The position numbers were made by a program, and so were the translations under genes. Positions 8,977 through 16,857 of a DNA stretch of 39,802 nt are shown one piece after another. Within the stretch, counting starts at the first letter, position 1, and each line of letters opens with the position of its first letter. The notes below the pieces were generated by a model, which saw only the letters and a program-made list of their open reading frames with translations, was not told the DNA's origin and did no database searches. This DNA is from Methylobacter sp. (GTDB taxonomy: Bacteria; Pseudomonadota; Gammaproteobacteria; Methylococcales; Methylomonadaceae). The stretch lies in contig JALNYY010000023.1 in the NCBI GenBank assembly GCA_023229605.1, forward strand, positions 1-39,802. Direction: 5' to 3'.

Positions 8977-9683
8977 GACGCTAGGGGTGGGAAAAACAAG
9001 CGTTGCCCGGGATTCAGATTCCTAAAATCATCAAGCTGGTTTTGCTGGGCCAGCCACACATAATGACTGGCTGAACCATAAATTTCTTTGCTTAATAAGG
9101 GCAGCGTATCGCCATCCTTAATAATGCGGCTATGCGTTAAGTCGGGTGAGCTTTTCGCATCGAGCGCCTGGCTTTTTTTGGCTTCCTGGTCGAATAGAAA
9201 CTTGATGTTCAGTTCCGCGCGTAACGGTGTGCCGTCAGGGTTGAAGCTGGTGTAGTCAATATCGAGGCTTGCTAATCGACAGGGAAAGTTCAAGCTGCCC
9301 CAAGCCACGACCATGTAGTTAGGCTCATGTATTTCACCGTTAATGCGAAAACTGATGTCGAGCAAGTGCTTGATTCTATCCGCTACGGTTTCGTCGTCAC
9401 CCAACAGCGCATTTTTCAACGCTACAGCCCCTATCTCGTGGCTGCCCGTGCCGTCTAGCAGAAGTTTGAACGATAACTCCGACGGCTCGGTATAGGCATA
9501 ATTGAGTTTTTGCCCCGTCAAGTTTAAGCCGCGTTTTTTAACAAGTTCAGTGCCGTGTCTTTGGCTGAAAGATTCCGGGTTAAACATGGCTTTAAAAGGC
9601 TTGCCCACCTGAGCGGTGCGTTTATCATCCTGATACGCCGTTATCGTCAACTTTTCGAGCTTAAATGGATTATTCAACGGCAT
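8973..9683 (-). CDS. LysM-domain baseplate/tube-base protein (Afp7-like)
   Basis: A 236-residue protein with an N-terminal region typical of eCIS/T4 gp53-like proteins (KAMFNPESFSQRHG near residue 30, then a tail-tube-like segment with LSFKLLLDGTG) and a C-terminal LysM motif at about 186-234 (IIKDGDTLPLLSKEIYG ... LNPGQRLFFPP). Afp7/Pvc7 homologues clamp the spike-tube junction. It starts 1 nt after the stop of the DUF5908 gene, and its stop overlaps the spike start, so all three are likely translated together. The start at 9683 has a purine-rich site (AGGAGA) just upstream, inside the end of the previous gene. Family assignment is strong. Confidence 0.9.
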   Translation of the reverse strand: MPLNNPFKLEKLTITAYQDDKRTAQVGKPFKAMFNPESFSQRHGTELVKKRGLNLTGQKLNYAYTEPSELSFKLLLDGTGSHEIGAVALKNALLGDDETVADRIKHLLDISFRINGEIHEPNYMVVAWGSLNFPCRLASLDIDYTSFNPDGTPLRAELNIKFLFDQEAKKSQALDAKSSPDLTHSRIIKDGDTLPLLSKEIYGSASHYVWLAQQNQLDDFRNLNPGQRLFFPPLAS

Positions 9684-9684
9684 G

Positions 9685-9852
9685 TTATCTCTCCTGTTTT
9701 CTTTTCAGAATCTTTAACACTTGCTTAACGCATTCTTCAATCAAGGCTTGCTGATTTTGCAGCTCTTCCGGCATTGCTGCGGTATCCGGATTTTGATTGC
9801 GCTCATCTTTAACTACCGCCCTGATGACAAGTTCCCGAATTTCTACCGGCAT
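9685..9852 (-). CDS. DUF5908-type small eCIS protein (55 aa)
   Basis: A 55-residue protein beginning MPVEIRELVIRAVV, which is the recognisable opening of the DUF5908 family of small proteins found in eCIS clusters. I chose the ATG at 9852 rather than the upstream in-frame ATG at 9930. The longer version would overlap the tube gene by 74 nt, adds an unrelated Trp-rich segment, and the conserved family start is at 9852, 4 nt after the tube stop. The C-terminal half is a charged helix (EELQNQQALIEECVKQVLKI) ending in a basic KRKQER tail. Function is unknown. Its constant place between tube and LysM genes suggests a chaperone or an adaptor of the tube base. Confidence 0.8.
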   Translation of the reverse strand: MPVEIRELVIRAVVKDERNQNPDTAAMPEELQNQQALIEECVKQVLKILKRKQER

Positions 9853-9856
9853 GGGC

Positions 9857-10342
9857 TTATAACCTGATAGCTTGCATGGATTGATAGGCCAATTCCATGG
9901 TCTCAACGACCACCTGATTTTGTTCTGCATTCAAATCGGAAACGGTCCACTTTACCGGATAGGCCGTCATAAATAGCCAGCCGCTAATCGGTAAACCTGT
10001 TTCGTCGAGCAAGGTCACCAGAACATTGGAGGGATTGAATTTAAATAAAGACATGGTGGCATTAAACTCGGCGACCAACATCGAGCCTATCGCCATGCCG
10101 CGTTCCAAAACCAGATTATCGTACTGTATGCGCGTTGGCAGACGATGGGTATATAAATTCTGTCCTCCCTCATTTAGGGATTGCGTATCGATACGGGCGC
10201 TAAGCCCCGATACCTTGCTAAAACGAATGTCCAAAGGATTAGGAACGACACCCCCCATAAAGAAAAACACGCTGTAGCGGAACGCCAATGGCGGTCCTCC
10301 GCGTACGGCTTGATAAGCATCACCGGGAAAATTCATAGTCAT
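9857..10342 (-). CDS. gp19-like tube protein 3 (probable tube initiator, Afp5-like)
   Basis: A 161-residue T4 gp19-family tail-tube protein, the most diverged of three tandem copies. It keeps the FSKVSGLSARIDT segment (about 42-54) and the closing WTVSDLNAEQNQVVVETMEL pattern. Unlike its two neighbours it starts with PGDAYQAVRGGPPLAFRYSV and an aromatic FFFMGG stretch. In Afp/PVC particles a diverged tube paralogue next to the baseplate genes joins the hexameric tube to the trimeric spike. Its position directly before the baseplate genes supports that role here. The stop is followed after 4 nt by the DUF5908 start. Confidence 0.85.
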   Translation of the reverse strand: MTMNFPGDAYQAVRGGPPLAFRYSVFFFMGGVVPNPLDIRFSKVSGLSARIDTQSLNEGGQNLYTHRLPTRIQYDNLVLERGMAIGSMLVAEFNATMSLFKFNPSNVLVTLLDETGLPISGWLFMTAYPVKWTVSDLNAEQNQVVVETMELAYQSMQAIRL

Positions 10343-10352
10343 TATGCGAAGA

Positions 10353-10835
10353 TTAGGATGGATGGTAATCCGCTTCCAAATCGGCAGCGATCAACTCCAT
10401 ACTAATGATCGCCACTTCATTGCTGCTTGCGGTAAAAGTCGGTGCTTCCAGCTTGGTCGGCAAAGCCTGTTTAACCTTCCAGCGAATCACCGGCAAACCT
10501 TTTTCATCACACAGATCAATAACAATATCGCGCCTGCCGGTTACCGACCAGGGCTGCAAATAACAGCTATTGAGCCAGGTTTGCAAAAAATCGCCATTCC
10601 TGGTCAAACCTCTTTTTAAGGTCAAGTGTATGGGTTTACGCATGCCCGGTACAATTTGAACGCCCGTCATAAAGCTCCAGCCGTGCTTATATGTAACCGG
10701 TTCATACTCTACAGACAAACCGGACACCTCAGAGAATCCCAGCACATTGGCCGCTCCATCGTTCAGTATCGTTACCCGGTAGTTGTAAACCGGTAACGGG
10801 TACGCCGATTTAATAGTCTCTGTACTTTGGGCCAT
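10353..10835 (-). CDS. gp19-like tube protein 2
   Basis: A 160-residue tail-tube protein with the standard opening SAYPLPVYNYRVTIL, the FSEVSGLSVEYEPV motif and the C-terminal LPTKLEAPTFTASSNEVAI segment. It is clearly paralogous to the protein encoded just upstream at 10842-11315: both have LPVYNY near residue 15, CDEKG around 110-118 and FPTKLDAP/LPTKLEAP near 130. The gap between the two genes is 6 nt. Either copy could be the main inner-tube subunit, and mixed tubes are also possible. Cytoplasmic assembly is expected, with no signal peptide. Confidence 0.9.
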   Translation of the reverse strand: MAQSTETIKSAYPLPVYNYRVTILNDGAANVLGFSEVSGLSVEYEPVTYKHGWSFMTGVQIVPGMRKPIHLTLKRGLTRNGDFLQTWLNSCYLQPWSVTGRRDIVIDLCDEKGLPVIRWKVKQALPTKLEAPTFTASSNEVAIISMELIAADLEADYHPS

Positions 10836-10841
10836 CGGTGT

Positions 10842-11315
10842 TTATGCTTCTTCAATAACCACGCCGTCAGCCATCAACGACATACTTTCAATGGCGGCAT
10901 CATTGGATTTGGCATCAAAGCTTGGGGCATCCAGTTTGGTAGGAAAGGCGTTGATGACTTTCCAGCTAATTACGGCATTGCCTTTTTCATCGCATAAGCG
11001 CACATAAATATCTTTTTTTTCCACCTGATTGAGCGTTATTGTGCTGATCCATTTATAGAGCGTAGCGACGCTGGTCGTCAGCACCACGCCTTTTTTCAGG
11101 GTAATGTTAACGGGTTTGGGCTGGGCGGGCATGTATAACCTACGGGCGCCGGCAATACCGCTGGCGGTTTGGCTCTCTATATAGGTGGAGGTATCATGCT
11201 CAATCGTTAAACCCGATACTTCGGTAAAGGCGATTGCCACCCCGGCAATTTCAACCTTGTAGTTGTAGACGGGCAGCGGGTAGGAAATTTTTATTTCATC
11301 TTTAGTAAGTGCCAT
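10842..11315 (-). CDS. gp19-like tube protein 1 (probable main inner tube, Afp1-like)
   Basis: A 157-residue tail-tube protein placed directly after the sheath gene. Signatures are SYPLPVYNYKVEIAG, FTEVSGLTIEHDTSTY (about 31-46) and KPVNITLKKGVV, followed by CDEKGNAVISWKV and FPTKLDAPSFDAKSND. The family builds stacked hexameric rings forming the tube that the sheath drives out. Adjacency to the sheath makes this the best candidate for the main tube subunit; that is an inference from order. A 48-nt gap separates it from the sheath stop. Confidence 0.9.
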   Translation of the reverse strand: MALTKDEIKISYPLPVYNYKVEIAGVAIAFTEVSGLTIEHDTSTYIESQTASGIAGARRLYMPAQPKPVNITLKKGVVLTTSVATLYKWISTITLNQVEKKDIYVRLCDEKGNAVISWKVINAFPTKLDAPSFDAKSNDAAIESMSLMADGVVIEEA

Positions 11316-11363
11316 AACAGTGACTCCATGAGATTAGTAGTAGGTCAAAAAACGCGAGTAGGC

Positions 11364-13019
11364 TCAAGCTTCCTGCATCTTGTGCGAGAAGCGCAAAATG
11401 ATAAATTCAGCGGGCCTGACTGCCGCCACCCCAATGGTGACGATCAGTCGCCCTTCAAGAATATCTTGAGCCGTCATGGTCTTACCTAGTCCAACACTGA
11501 CGAAATAAGCCGATTCCGGTTTGGAACCGGCCAAAGCTCCCTGTTGCCATAAGCTGTAAAGATAGCTTTCGATCATGGCTTTAACCTTTAACCAAGTAGT
11601 TGCATCATTCGGTTCAAAAACTGCAAATGCCGAGGCTTTGCGGGTGGATTCTTCAATGGTAATAAATAACCGACGTACCGATATATAACGCCATTCGTTA
11701 TCGTTACCGGCGAGTGTGCGCCCTCCCCATACCAAAGTCCCCTTACCGGTAAAGTTGCGGATCGCATTAATGGATTTGCCTGCAGTCGGATCGATATTAA
11801 GCAAGTCTTGTTCAGTATCGGAAATTTTAGTGACGGGACCGATTACCCCATTTAAACTGACATTGGCCGGGGCCTTCCAAACGCCACGGTCACGATCCAC
11901 GCTCGCATATACACCGGCAATCGCAACGCTGGGCGGCAATGTAACTCGCTGGCTAACCAGACTGCTTTTGATTTGGTTATACAGTGCGGTGTTGTTCGCC
12001 TTCAGTGTGGCAAGCGTACTGCTTTGCTGCGAATCGGCAGGCGAAGCCGGGGGCACAGGGGATAATGCTTGATCGGCCTTCGCTACGACACCCGTGCTGC
12101 CGTCACCATTTACTGCGATACCAAACCCCTGAACGGCATTGCCGCTTTTCCAGGTATTCCAAGCAGTAACCAGATCAGCGGCAGTGAGAGTCGATGACTT
12201 TGCAATTGAAATCGCCAAAGCCCCGTCTTTGCTGGTATCAAACCCACTGCCGTTCTTATCGGCTATCGCGGCCGAAGCGGTAATTACGACTATCGGCGCG
12301 GCAGCAACCCCGGTGTACGAGACAGTCATGCCATTATCACCGCCTATTAATAAGCTAAATGACTTGGCCTCTTCCGATTTTGGCGCCGCCTCTCCTATTG
12401 TCACTCCGTCATCTTGATATAGATAATTCAGCGTGGTTTTTAAGTAGGGGTGGTAAGCCGCCGCATAACAAAGATTATTGTTGCCGATGCTGTTTCTAAA
12501 TTTGGCCGTATCACCGTCTGGAATATCGACGATCAGAAACCTGTCGCCGAGCTTTTTACACTGGGACAATGCCTGTGTACACAAGTCGTAATAATCAACG
12601 GTCCCCAACGCGGTAGCATCGAGCAATACAATCAGCGTCGGTTCGTCTTCTTTTTCCAGTGCAGTCAAAGCTTTTGTGAAAACTTCTTTAGCTGGCGTGT
12701 CTTTATAATTACCGACCGACACGATGTAACAACTCCCGCCGCCGTTTTGAAAATACAGGCTGAGGCCATAGTACATCAAGAATTTATTGGCCTGGTTTAT
12801 TTGGATTGAACTATCTTTATTGACTGTAAAAGCGCTAGGGTTCGCATTGCCGAACAGACTAACGTAATCGAGCAGCGTGTCAATGCGGGTGGGTTCCAAA
12901 AGCGGGCCTTTTTCGGTGTAGCCGATAAAGACCGGTATCGCCGTTGCCACCGATGCGACGGAAGGCGCTAAGGTAGAAATTTCTTCAACGTATACGCCTG
13001 GAGTACTGTAAGTCACCAT
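11364..13019 (-). CDS. Contractile sheath protein (Afp2/Pvc2-like)
   Basis: A 551-residue phage-tail sheath protein. The N-terminus has the classical TPGVYVEEISTLAPSVASV segment and the FIGYTEKGP turn. The C-terminal core is complete: NAIRNFTGKGTLVWGGRT (418-435), YISVRRLFITIEEST (445-459) and the final VAAVRPAEFIILRFSHK needed for the intersubunit handshake. Residues about 202-335 form an Ala/Gly/Ser-rich, beta-prone insertion between core halves, probably a surface domain. Only one sheath gene is visible, whereas Afp/PVC loci have three. Contraction of this sheath powers injection. The start at 13019 lies 4 nt after the stop of the preceding gene. Confidence 0.95.
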   Translation of the reverse strand: MVTYSTPGVYVEEISTLAPSVASVATAIPVFIGYTEKGPLLEPTRIDTLLDYVSLFGNANPSAFTVNKDSSIQINQANKFLMYYGLSLYFQNGGGSCYIVSVGNYKDTPAKEVFTKALTALEKEDEPTLIVLLDATALGTVDYYDLCTQALSQCKKLGDRFLIVDIPDGDTAKFRNSIGNNNLCYAAAYHPYLKTTLNYLYQDDGVTIGEAAPKSEEAKSFSLLIGGDNGMTVSYTGVAAAPIVVITASAAIADKNGSGFDTSKDGALAISIAKSSTLTAADLVTAWNTWKSGNAVQGFGIAVNGDGSTGVVAKADQALSPVPPASPADSQQSSTLATLKANNTALYNQIKSSLVSQRVTLPPSVAIAGVYASVDRDRGVWKAPANVSLNGVIGPVTKISDTEQDLLNIDPTAGKSINAIRNFTGKGTLVWGGRTLAGNDNEWRYISVRRLFITIEESTRKASAFAVFEPNDATTWLKVKAMIESYLYSLWQQGALAGSKPESAYFVSVGLGKTMTAQDILEGRLIVTIGVAAVRPAEFIILRFSHKMQEA

Positions 13020-13023
13020 GGTT

Positions 13024-13851
13024 TTACCCCTTAATTAATGTTGTGTTGGTAAAGTAGTTTACGATTGCATAAATCGCATCGGTAGGTTTTGAACCTGTCT
13101 TAGTCTCAATATGAAAATAATTCCGGTAACTAGGACCAGGCAATTGCTCAAAAACGATATGCTCGCCTAGCTTTAGCTGTAGATGCTTGGCACAGGATTC
13201 ACGGCAAGCTAAGGCTTGTTCGGAAACAAAACAAACAATAGCCATGGCAGGATAGTGTCTGACCAATTGAGCATAAATGCTGTCGCCTTCTAAAGGCGTA
13301 TAGCGTTGCCAAGTCGTTTTTTGGGGATCTTGACTCACATCAACAATAGCTAATTGCTCGCTATTGCCTGAATCTGTCACCAAGTAATAAAACCATAAAA
13401 CCGGCTTAGCAAAAAAGCGAATCTCATCATTGTCGGGTATTGCCTTGATTTGATTGAAGTCGCGCTGAATAGCAATACTGAGTAGCGGTTCATTGGCCTT
13501 GGCCGTGGTCAAAATGTCCTGTTCCGGCTTAACGGTAAAACCTGCCTGATAAACTTGTAAATCGTCTGGGCTGGAGAGTTCAAAACGTTGATCGGTGTAC
13601 AGGGAAAACTCGCCAGTTTTCAGGGTAAGATCGAAAGACAACAGGCTGTTGTCGGTAAAATGAATCAGGGGTTGTTGATTATCGACCGGCACATAAACAC
13701 TCAACCCATAAATATTGGATTTAACAATACAACGGTGATTATTAAGCAGCCTCGCCGTGTTTGGATTGGGAACTACCGTAAAGTCAGGACATCCGCCACC
13801 GTCATAAAAAGAATGTTTCAGCGTAATCATGACCAGCGGCGAGTAATTCAT
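13024..13851 (-). CDS. Unknown eCIS-locus protein (275 aa)
   Basis: A protein I do not recognise, encoded between the cap and sheath genes. Its ATG overlaps the stop of the cap gene (13848-13851), and the sheath gene starts 4 nt after its stop, so it is part of the operon core. It has no signal peptide or transmembrane segment. The N-terminal part (about 1-100) is beta-rich with repeated aromatic/aliphatic strands (KHSFYDGGGCPDFTVVPN; CIVKSNIYGLSVYVPV). A middle part reads as mixed alpha/beta (EIRFFAKPVLWFYYLV), and near residue 210 there is ACRESCAKHLQ. Strands resembling a jelly-roll or tube-like fold are possible. Function is not assigned; a sheath-cap adaptor or terminator role is only suggested by position. 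Confidence 0.7.
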   Translation of the reverse strand: MNYSPLVMITLKHSFYDGGGCPDFTVVPNPNTARLLNNHRCIVKSNIYGLSVYVPVDNQQPLIHFTDNSLLSFDLTLKTGEFSLYTDQRFELSSPDDLQVYQAGFTVKPEQDILTTAKANEPLLSIAIQRDFNQIKAIPDNDEIRFFAKPVLWFYYLVTDSGNSEQLAIVDVSQDPQKTTWQRYTPLEGDSIYAQLVRHYPAMAIVCFVSEQALACRESCAKHLQLKLGEHIVFEQLPGPSYRNYFHIETKTGSKPTDAIYAIVNYFTNTTLIKG

Positions 13852-14432
13852 AACTGTTCCTGACTTAGAACGACTTCGCTAATATCAGTTATCGGCATGC
13901 CTCCCTCGTCGGCAAAAGTGATGGCTTTAACTTTATAAACCAGCGAGGGCAAATAACTGCTTCGCAACATTCCCCATAACTCGTTTTGTTGCGTGGTGGT
14001 CAAGGTATTGAGCTCCAACACCAAATGATCAACCGTCTTGCTTAACTCCGGCGTATTTTGCCTATCCAAATAATGATTCGCCTGAAAATAGCGAAGAACC
14101 AATGAAAGATAATGCAGGCTTTGTTCATAGTCTTTAAATTTGGCCACGAACAATACATAAAGATTGATGTTAATATCCGGATTCACTTTACGCGTCGAGC
14201 CATCATCAGCGACTCGGGCATAATAATCGGCTTGCCTATAGGTGGCATCGCGCTCGATATTGAACAGCAGCAAAGATACAGCTCCTTGCTTAAAGTTAAC
14301 CGCGTCAGCTTTTTGGTCTCCATCAATAAAAACCACCTTGTCTTCACCGGCATCAGCAAGGCCCGCTCCCGCTAGCGAGAGAAAATGCGCGTTAAGGCGA
14401 TTTTTTAGCAAAACCAATATGTCTGCAATCAT
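13848..14432 (-). CDS. DUF4255 cap / tube-terminator protein (Afp16/Pvc16-like)
   Basis: A 194-residue protein matching the DUF4255 domain that makes up the N-terminal part of Pvc16/Afp16 cap proteins. Typical stretches are a leading helix (MIADILVLLKNRLNAH), GAVSLLLFNIERDATYRQAD (about 49-68), NINLYVLFVAKFKDYEQSL and the long YLSLVLRYFQANHYL helix near 115. The cap closes the distal end of tube and sheath and fixes particle length. It is the first gene of the visible cluster, so the operon promoter should lie in 14433-14928. No strong ribosome-binding site precedes the ATG. Confidence 0.88.
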   Translation of the reverse strand: MIADILVLLKNRLNAHFLSLAGAGLADAGEDKVVFIDGDQKADAVNFKQGAVSLLLFNIERDATYRQADYYARVADDGSTRKVNPDININLYVLFVAKFKDYEQSLHYLSLVLRYFQANHYLDRQNTPELSKTVDHLVLELNTLTTTQQNELWGMLRSSYLPSLVYKVKAITFADEGGMPITDISEVVLSQEQL

Positions 14433-14928
14433 GTTCGTAAGCTGCTATTCAATACTTATTGGAAAAGAAAAACCAATCAGTAACTATATCCAGAGGCGGA
14501 ATAAACTAATAGTTTCAAATGGATAAAGACCTGTAGCCTTGTTGACACTACGCTTTCAGGTATTCAGAAAGTCATCAATATGACGGCGCAAAATATATTC
14601 ATGCCCATCATTTTAAAACCATGACCCCTGTAATCGGTTGATCAGGAGTCTAACATATAACATGTGCATGACAAATGTAAAATTGCAACTCACTTGTCCT
14701 GTTAAGCTTTAAGCCTCCACCCTTAAACTCCACGTCATCAGCGATTTATTAAGCGTTCCCCGGCATTGTTGAGCATGAATTCACGCAAAAAATCCGGTGA
14801 CGGATTTCGATTTTCGTGACAGACTCATCAAAACATCAATCCCTCTATTTGTTTTAGCCTGTCTGCAGGCTGCCCTAAAACTATCGATTTCTTGGTAGAC
14901 GATATTTATACAACCGTAATTTAAAATC
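14433..14928. other. Intergenic region between divergent eCIS operon and thpR
   Basis: About 500 bp without a convincing gene. It must hold the promoters for the leftward eCIS operon and the rightward thpR gene. I see AT-rich patches (for example 14480-14520 and 14900-14925) but no promoter I can place confidently, no tRNA and no terminator hairpin. A reverse-strand ORF of 114 codons (14781-15125) runs into thpR and is not credible. Confidence 0.5.
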
Positions 14929-15480
14929 ATGCCCGATACTTTAAGATTGTTTTTTGCATTATGGCCTGACAATGAAACCCGGCTGGCGCTGACGCGTTTA
15001 GGCCAGTCCATCCCGGCGAAGAATCTCAAATGGGTACAACCGCACAATCTGCATGTAACATTGGCATTTTTGGGCCATGTTGATGCAGCCGCCGAATTAT
15101 CGATCACACAGTCCGCCGCCAACATTACCGCCCAGCCTTTTGTGCTGACTTTCGACAGTTTAAGCTACTGGAGCAAACCCAGGATTTTATGTCTGACCTG
15201 CCTGCAACCTGCGCCGGAAAAGGCGGTGACATTGGCATCTGCGTTGGTGGCGGCAGCTGCAAACTGCGGCCTGCAAATCGACTCCCGGCCTTACACTCCG
15301 CATATTACCTTGGCCCGACATGCCCGGTATTTGCCAAACATAAAGATTGAACCGATAGCCTGGCGAGCCGAATCATTCTGCTTGGTTAAATCCTGTAGTG
15401 GACCGGATGGCGTCTGTTATAAAGTGATACAGCAGTGGCCTTTTATTAAGCCAACAGCTAGCCCCGGTCAATGTCTTTAA
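14929..15480 (+). CDS. thpR: RNA 2',3'-cyclic phosphodiesterase
   Basis: A 183-residue member of the 2H phosphoesterase family (LigT/ThpR). Both catalytic HxTx motifs are present: HVTL at 42-45 and HITL at 125-128. The N-terminal LFFALWPD segment and the KWVQPHNLHVTLAFLG context are typical. The enzyme opens 2',3'-cyclic phosphate ends of RNA to 2'-phosphates and can ligate tRNA halves in vitro. The ATG at 14929 has no clear ribosome-binding site. The gene is convergent with xseA and the two reading frames overlap by 23 nt, leaving no room for a terminator. Confidence 0.92.
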   Translation: MPDTLRLFFALWPDNETRLALTRLGQSIPAKNLKWVQPHNLHVTLAFLGHVDAAAELSITQSAANITAQPFVLTFDSLSYWSKPRILCLTCLQPAPEKAVTLASALVAAAANCGLQIDSRPYTPHITLARHARYLPNIKIEPIAWRAESFCLVKSCSGPDGVCYKVIQQWPFIKPTASPGQCL

Positions 15481-16822
15481 TTTGACTGGTGAACCGGCCT
15501 TGCGCGAGACGGATCTGGACCATATCGCCCAGCTTAAGTTGTTCGGTAGAGCGAATAATTTCCCCGGAAGACGGCTGGATTGCCATCGCATAACCACGAT
15601 TTAACGTTGCCAGCGGACTGACCGCATGCAAGGTCTGGCTGGAATTTAATAAACGCTGCTTAAATTGCTCCAATTTATGCGTGGCCACAGCAATCAGGCG
15701 CTTACTCAAATAATCTTGCCGTTGTTTATGGCTACTGATGGTTACAGCGGGATTATGTTGCCATAATTTGGCGGTTTTTGCCTCAATAACGCCGCTCATA
15801 TGCCGAAGTCTCGTGTGCATGGCTAGCTTAAGCCTGGCTTCAAGTTCGGTCATGCGCCGTGCGTTTCTGGCCAGTTTCTGGCCGGGATGTTGCCGTTGCA
15901 GCCGCTGACTCAGCCAATCCAGGGTCTGCTGTTTTTGATTCAGCTTTCGTTGCAGATGCTGTTGCAGGCGCGATTCCAGATAGATGAATCTGGACAGCCA
16001 TTGCTGTTGATCGGGGCTGGCATGTTCTGCGGCCGCAGAGGGCGTTGCCGCACGCAGATCGGCGGCAAAATCGGCAATGGTAAAATCAGTTTCGTGCCCG
16101 ACGGCTGAAATGATCGGAATTTCGCTGTCATAAATGGCTCTGGCAACCGGTTCTTCATTGAAAGCCCAGAGATCTTCCAGCGTCCCTCCGCCCCGCCCGA
16201 GGATGATAACGTCGCATTGCTTAAGCCGGTTGGCGGTGGCTATCGCCCTGGCAATTTCATGTTTTGCGTTATCGCCCTGCACCGCAACCGGATAAACGAT
16301 AACCGGTATCGCTGCAAAACGTCTTTGCAACACGGTCAGTATGTCCCTGATGGCAGCGCCTGACGGTGAGGTAATGACGCCGATTGTTCTTGGCAGCGTG
16401 GGCAGGCTTTGTTTGTGCGCGGCATCGAATAACCCTTGTTCAGACAGTTTCAGCTTTAACGCATCAAACGCCCTGCGTAAAGCTCCGTCGCCGGCTTCTT
16501 CAATATGTTCGACAATAAGCTGGTAGTCGCCTCTGGGCTCGTACAGACTGACTTGCGCCTTGACGATGACCTGCTTGCCGTTTTCCGGCTTAAACGCCAA
16601 CCGACGCTGTTGGGTGCGGAACATCGCACAACGCACCTGGGCGTTGGCATCCTTCAGCGAAAAATAAATATGCCCGGAAGAAGGTGTACTTAGATTGGAC
16701 AGCTCGCCCTCAACCAGCACAGACAGGAAATGCTCGGCGAGTAACTGGCTGGTTTCACGATTAAGCTGGGTAACGGTGATTATGTTGCGTCGTATGGACG
16801 CTGATGCGGGAGTTATAGCCAT
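15458..16822 (-). CDS. xseA: Exodeoxyribonuclease VII large subunit
   Basis: A 454-residue full-length XseA. The N-terminal OB-fold (about 13-110, ITVTQLNRETSQLLAEHF ... GHIYFSLKDANAQVRCAMF) is followed by the catalytic core with GVITSPSGAAIRDI (about 149-162), GRGGGTLEDLWAFNEE (about 209-224) and AVGHETDFTIADFAADLRA. After that come the long coiled-coil helices and the C-terminal NRGYAMA segment. With the small subunit XseB (not in the window) it degrades single-stranded DNA in both directions in the cytoplasm, acting in recombination and mismatch repair. The 36 nt between its start and the PilZ gene stop hold no obvious terminator. Confidence 0.97.
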   Translation of the reverse strand: MAITPASASIRRNIITVTQLNRETSQLLAEHFLSVLVEGELSNLSTPSSGHIYFSLKDANAQVRCAMFRTQQRRLAFKPENGKQVIVKAQVSLYEPRGDYQLIVEHIEEAGDGALRRAFDALKLKLSEQGLFDAAHKQSLPTLPRTIGVITSPSGAAIRDILTVLQRRFAAIPVIVYPVAVQGDNAKHEIARAIATANRLKQCDVIILGRGGGTLEDLWAFNEEPVARAIYDSEIPIISAVGHETDFTIADFAADLRAATPSAAAEHASPDQQQWLSRFIYLESRLQQHLQRKLNQKQQTLDWLSQRLQRQHPGQKLARNARRMTELEARLKLAMHTRLRHMSGVIEAKTAKLWQHNPAVTISSHKQRQDYLSKRLIAVATHKLEQFKQRLLNSSQTLHAVSPLATLNRGYAMAIQPSSGEIIRSTEQLKLGDMVQIRLAQGRFTSQIKDIDRG

Positions 16823-16857
16823 TGCATTACGCGAGAGTGTATTTGATTGTAAGCCAC

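Noticed and set aside
1..14432. Prophage or T6SS interpretation
   Set aside because: The visible genes include the eCIS-specific DUF4255 cap and DUF5908 genes and no head, portal, lysis, TssJLM or ClpV genes. The left flank is unseen, so this is judged only on the window.
14781..15125. 114-codon minus-strand ORF upstream of and into thpR
   Set aside because: It overlaps the N-terminal 65 codons of thpR, has no ribosome-binding site, and its translation resembles no protein family.
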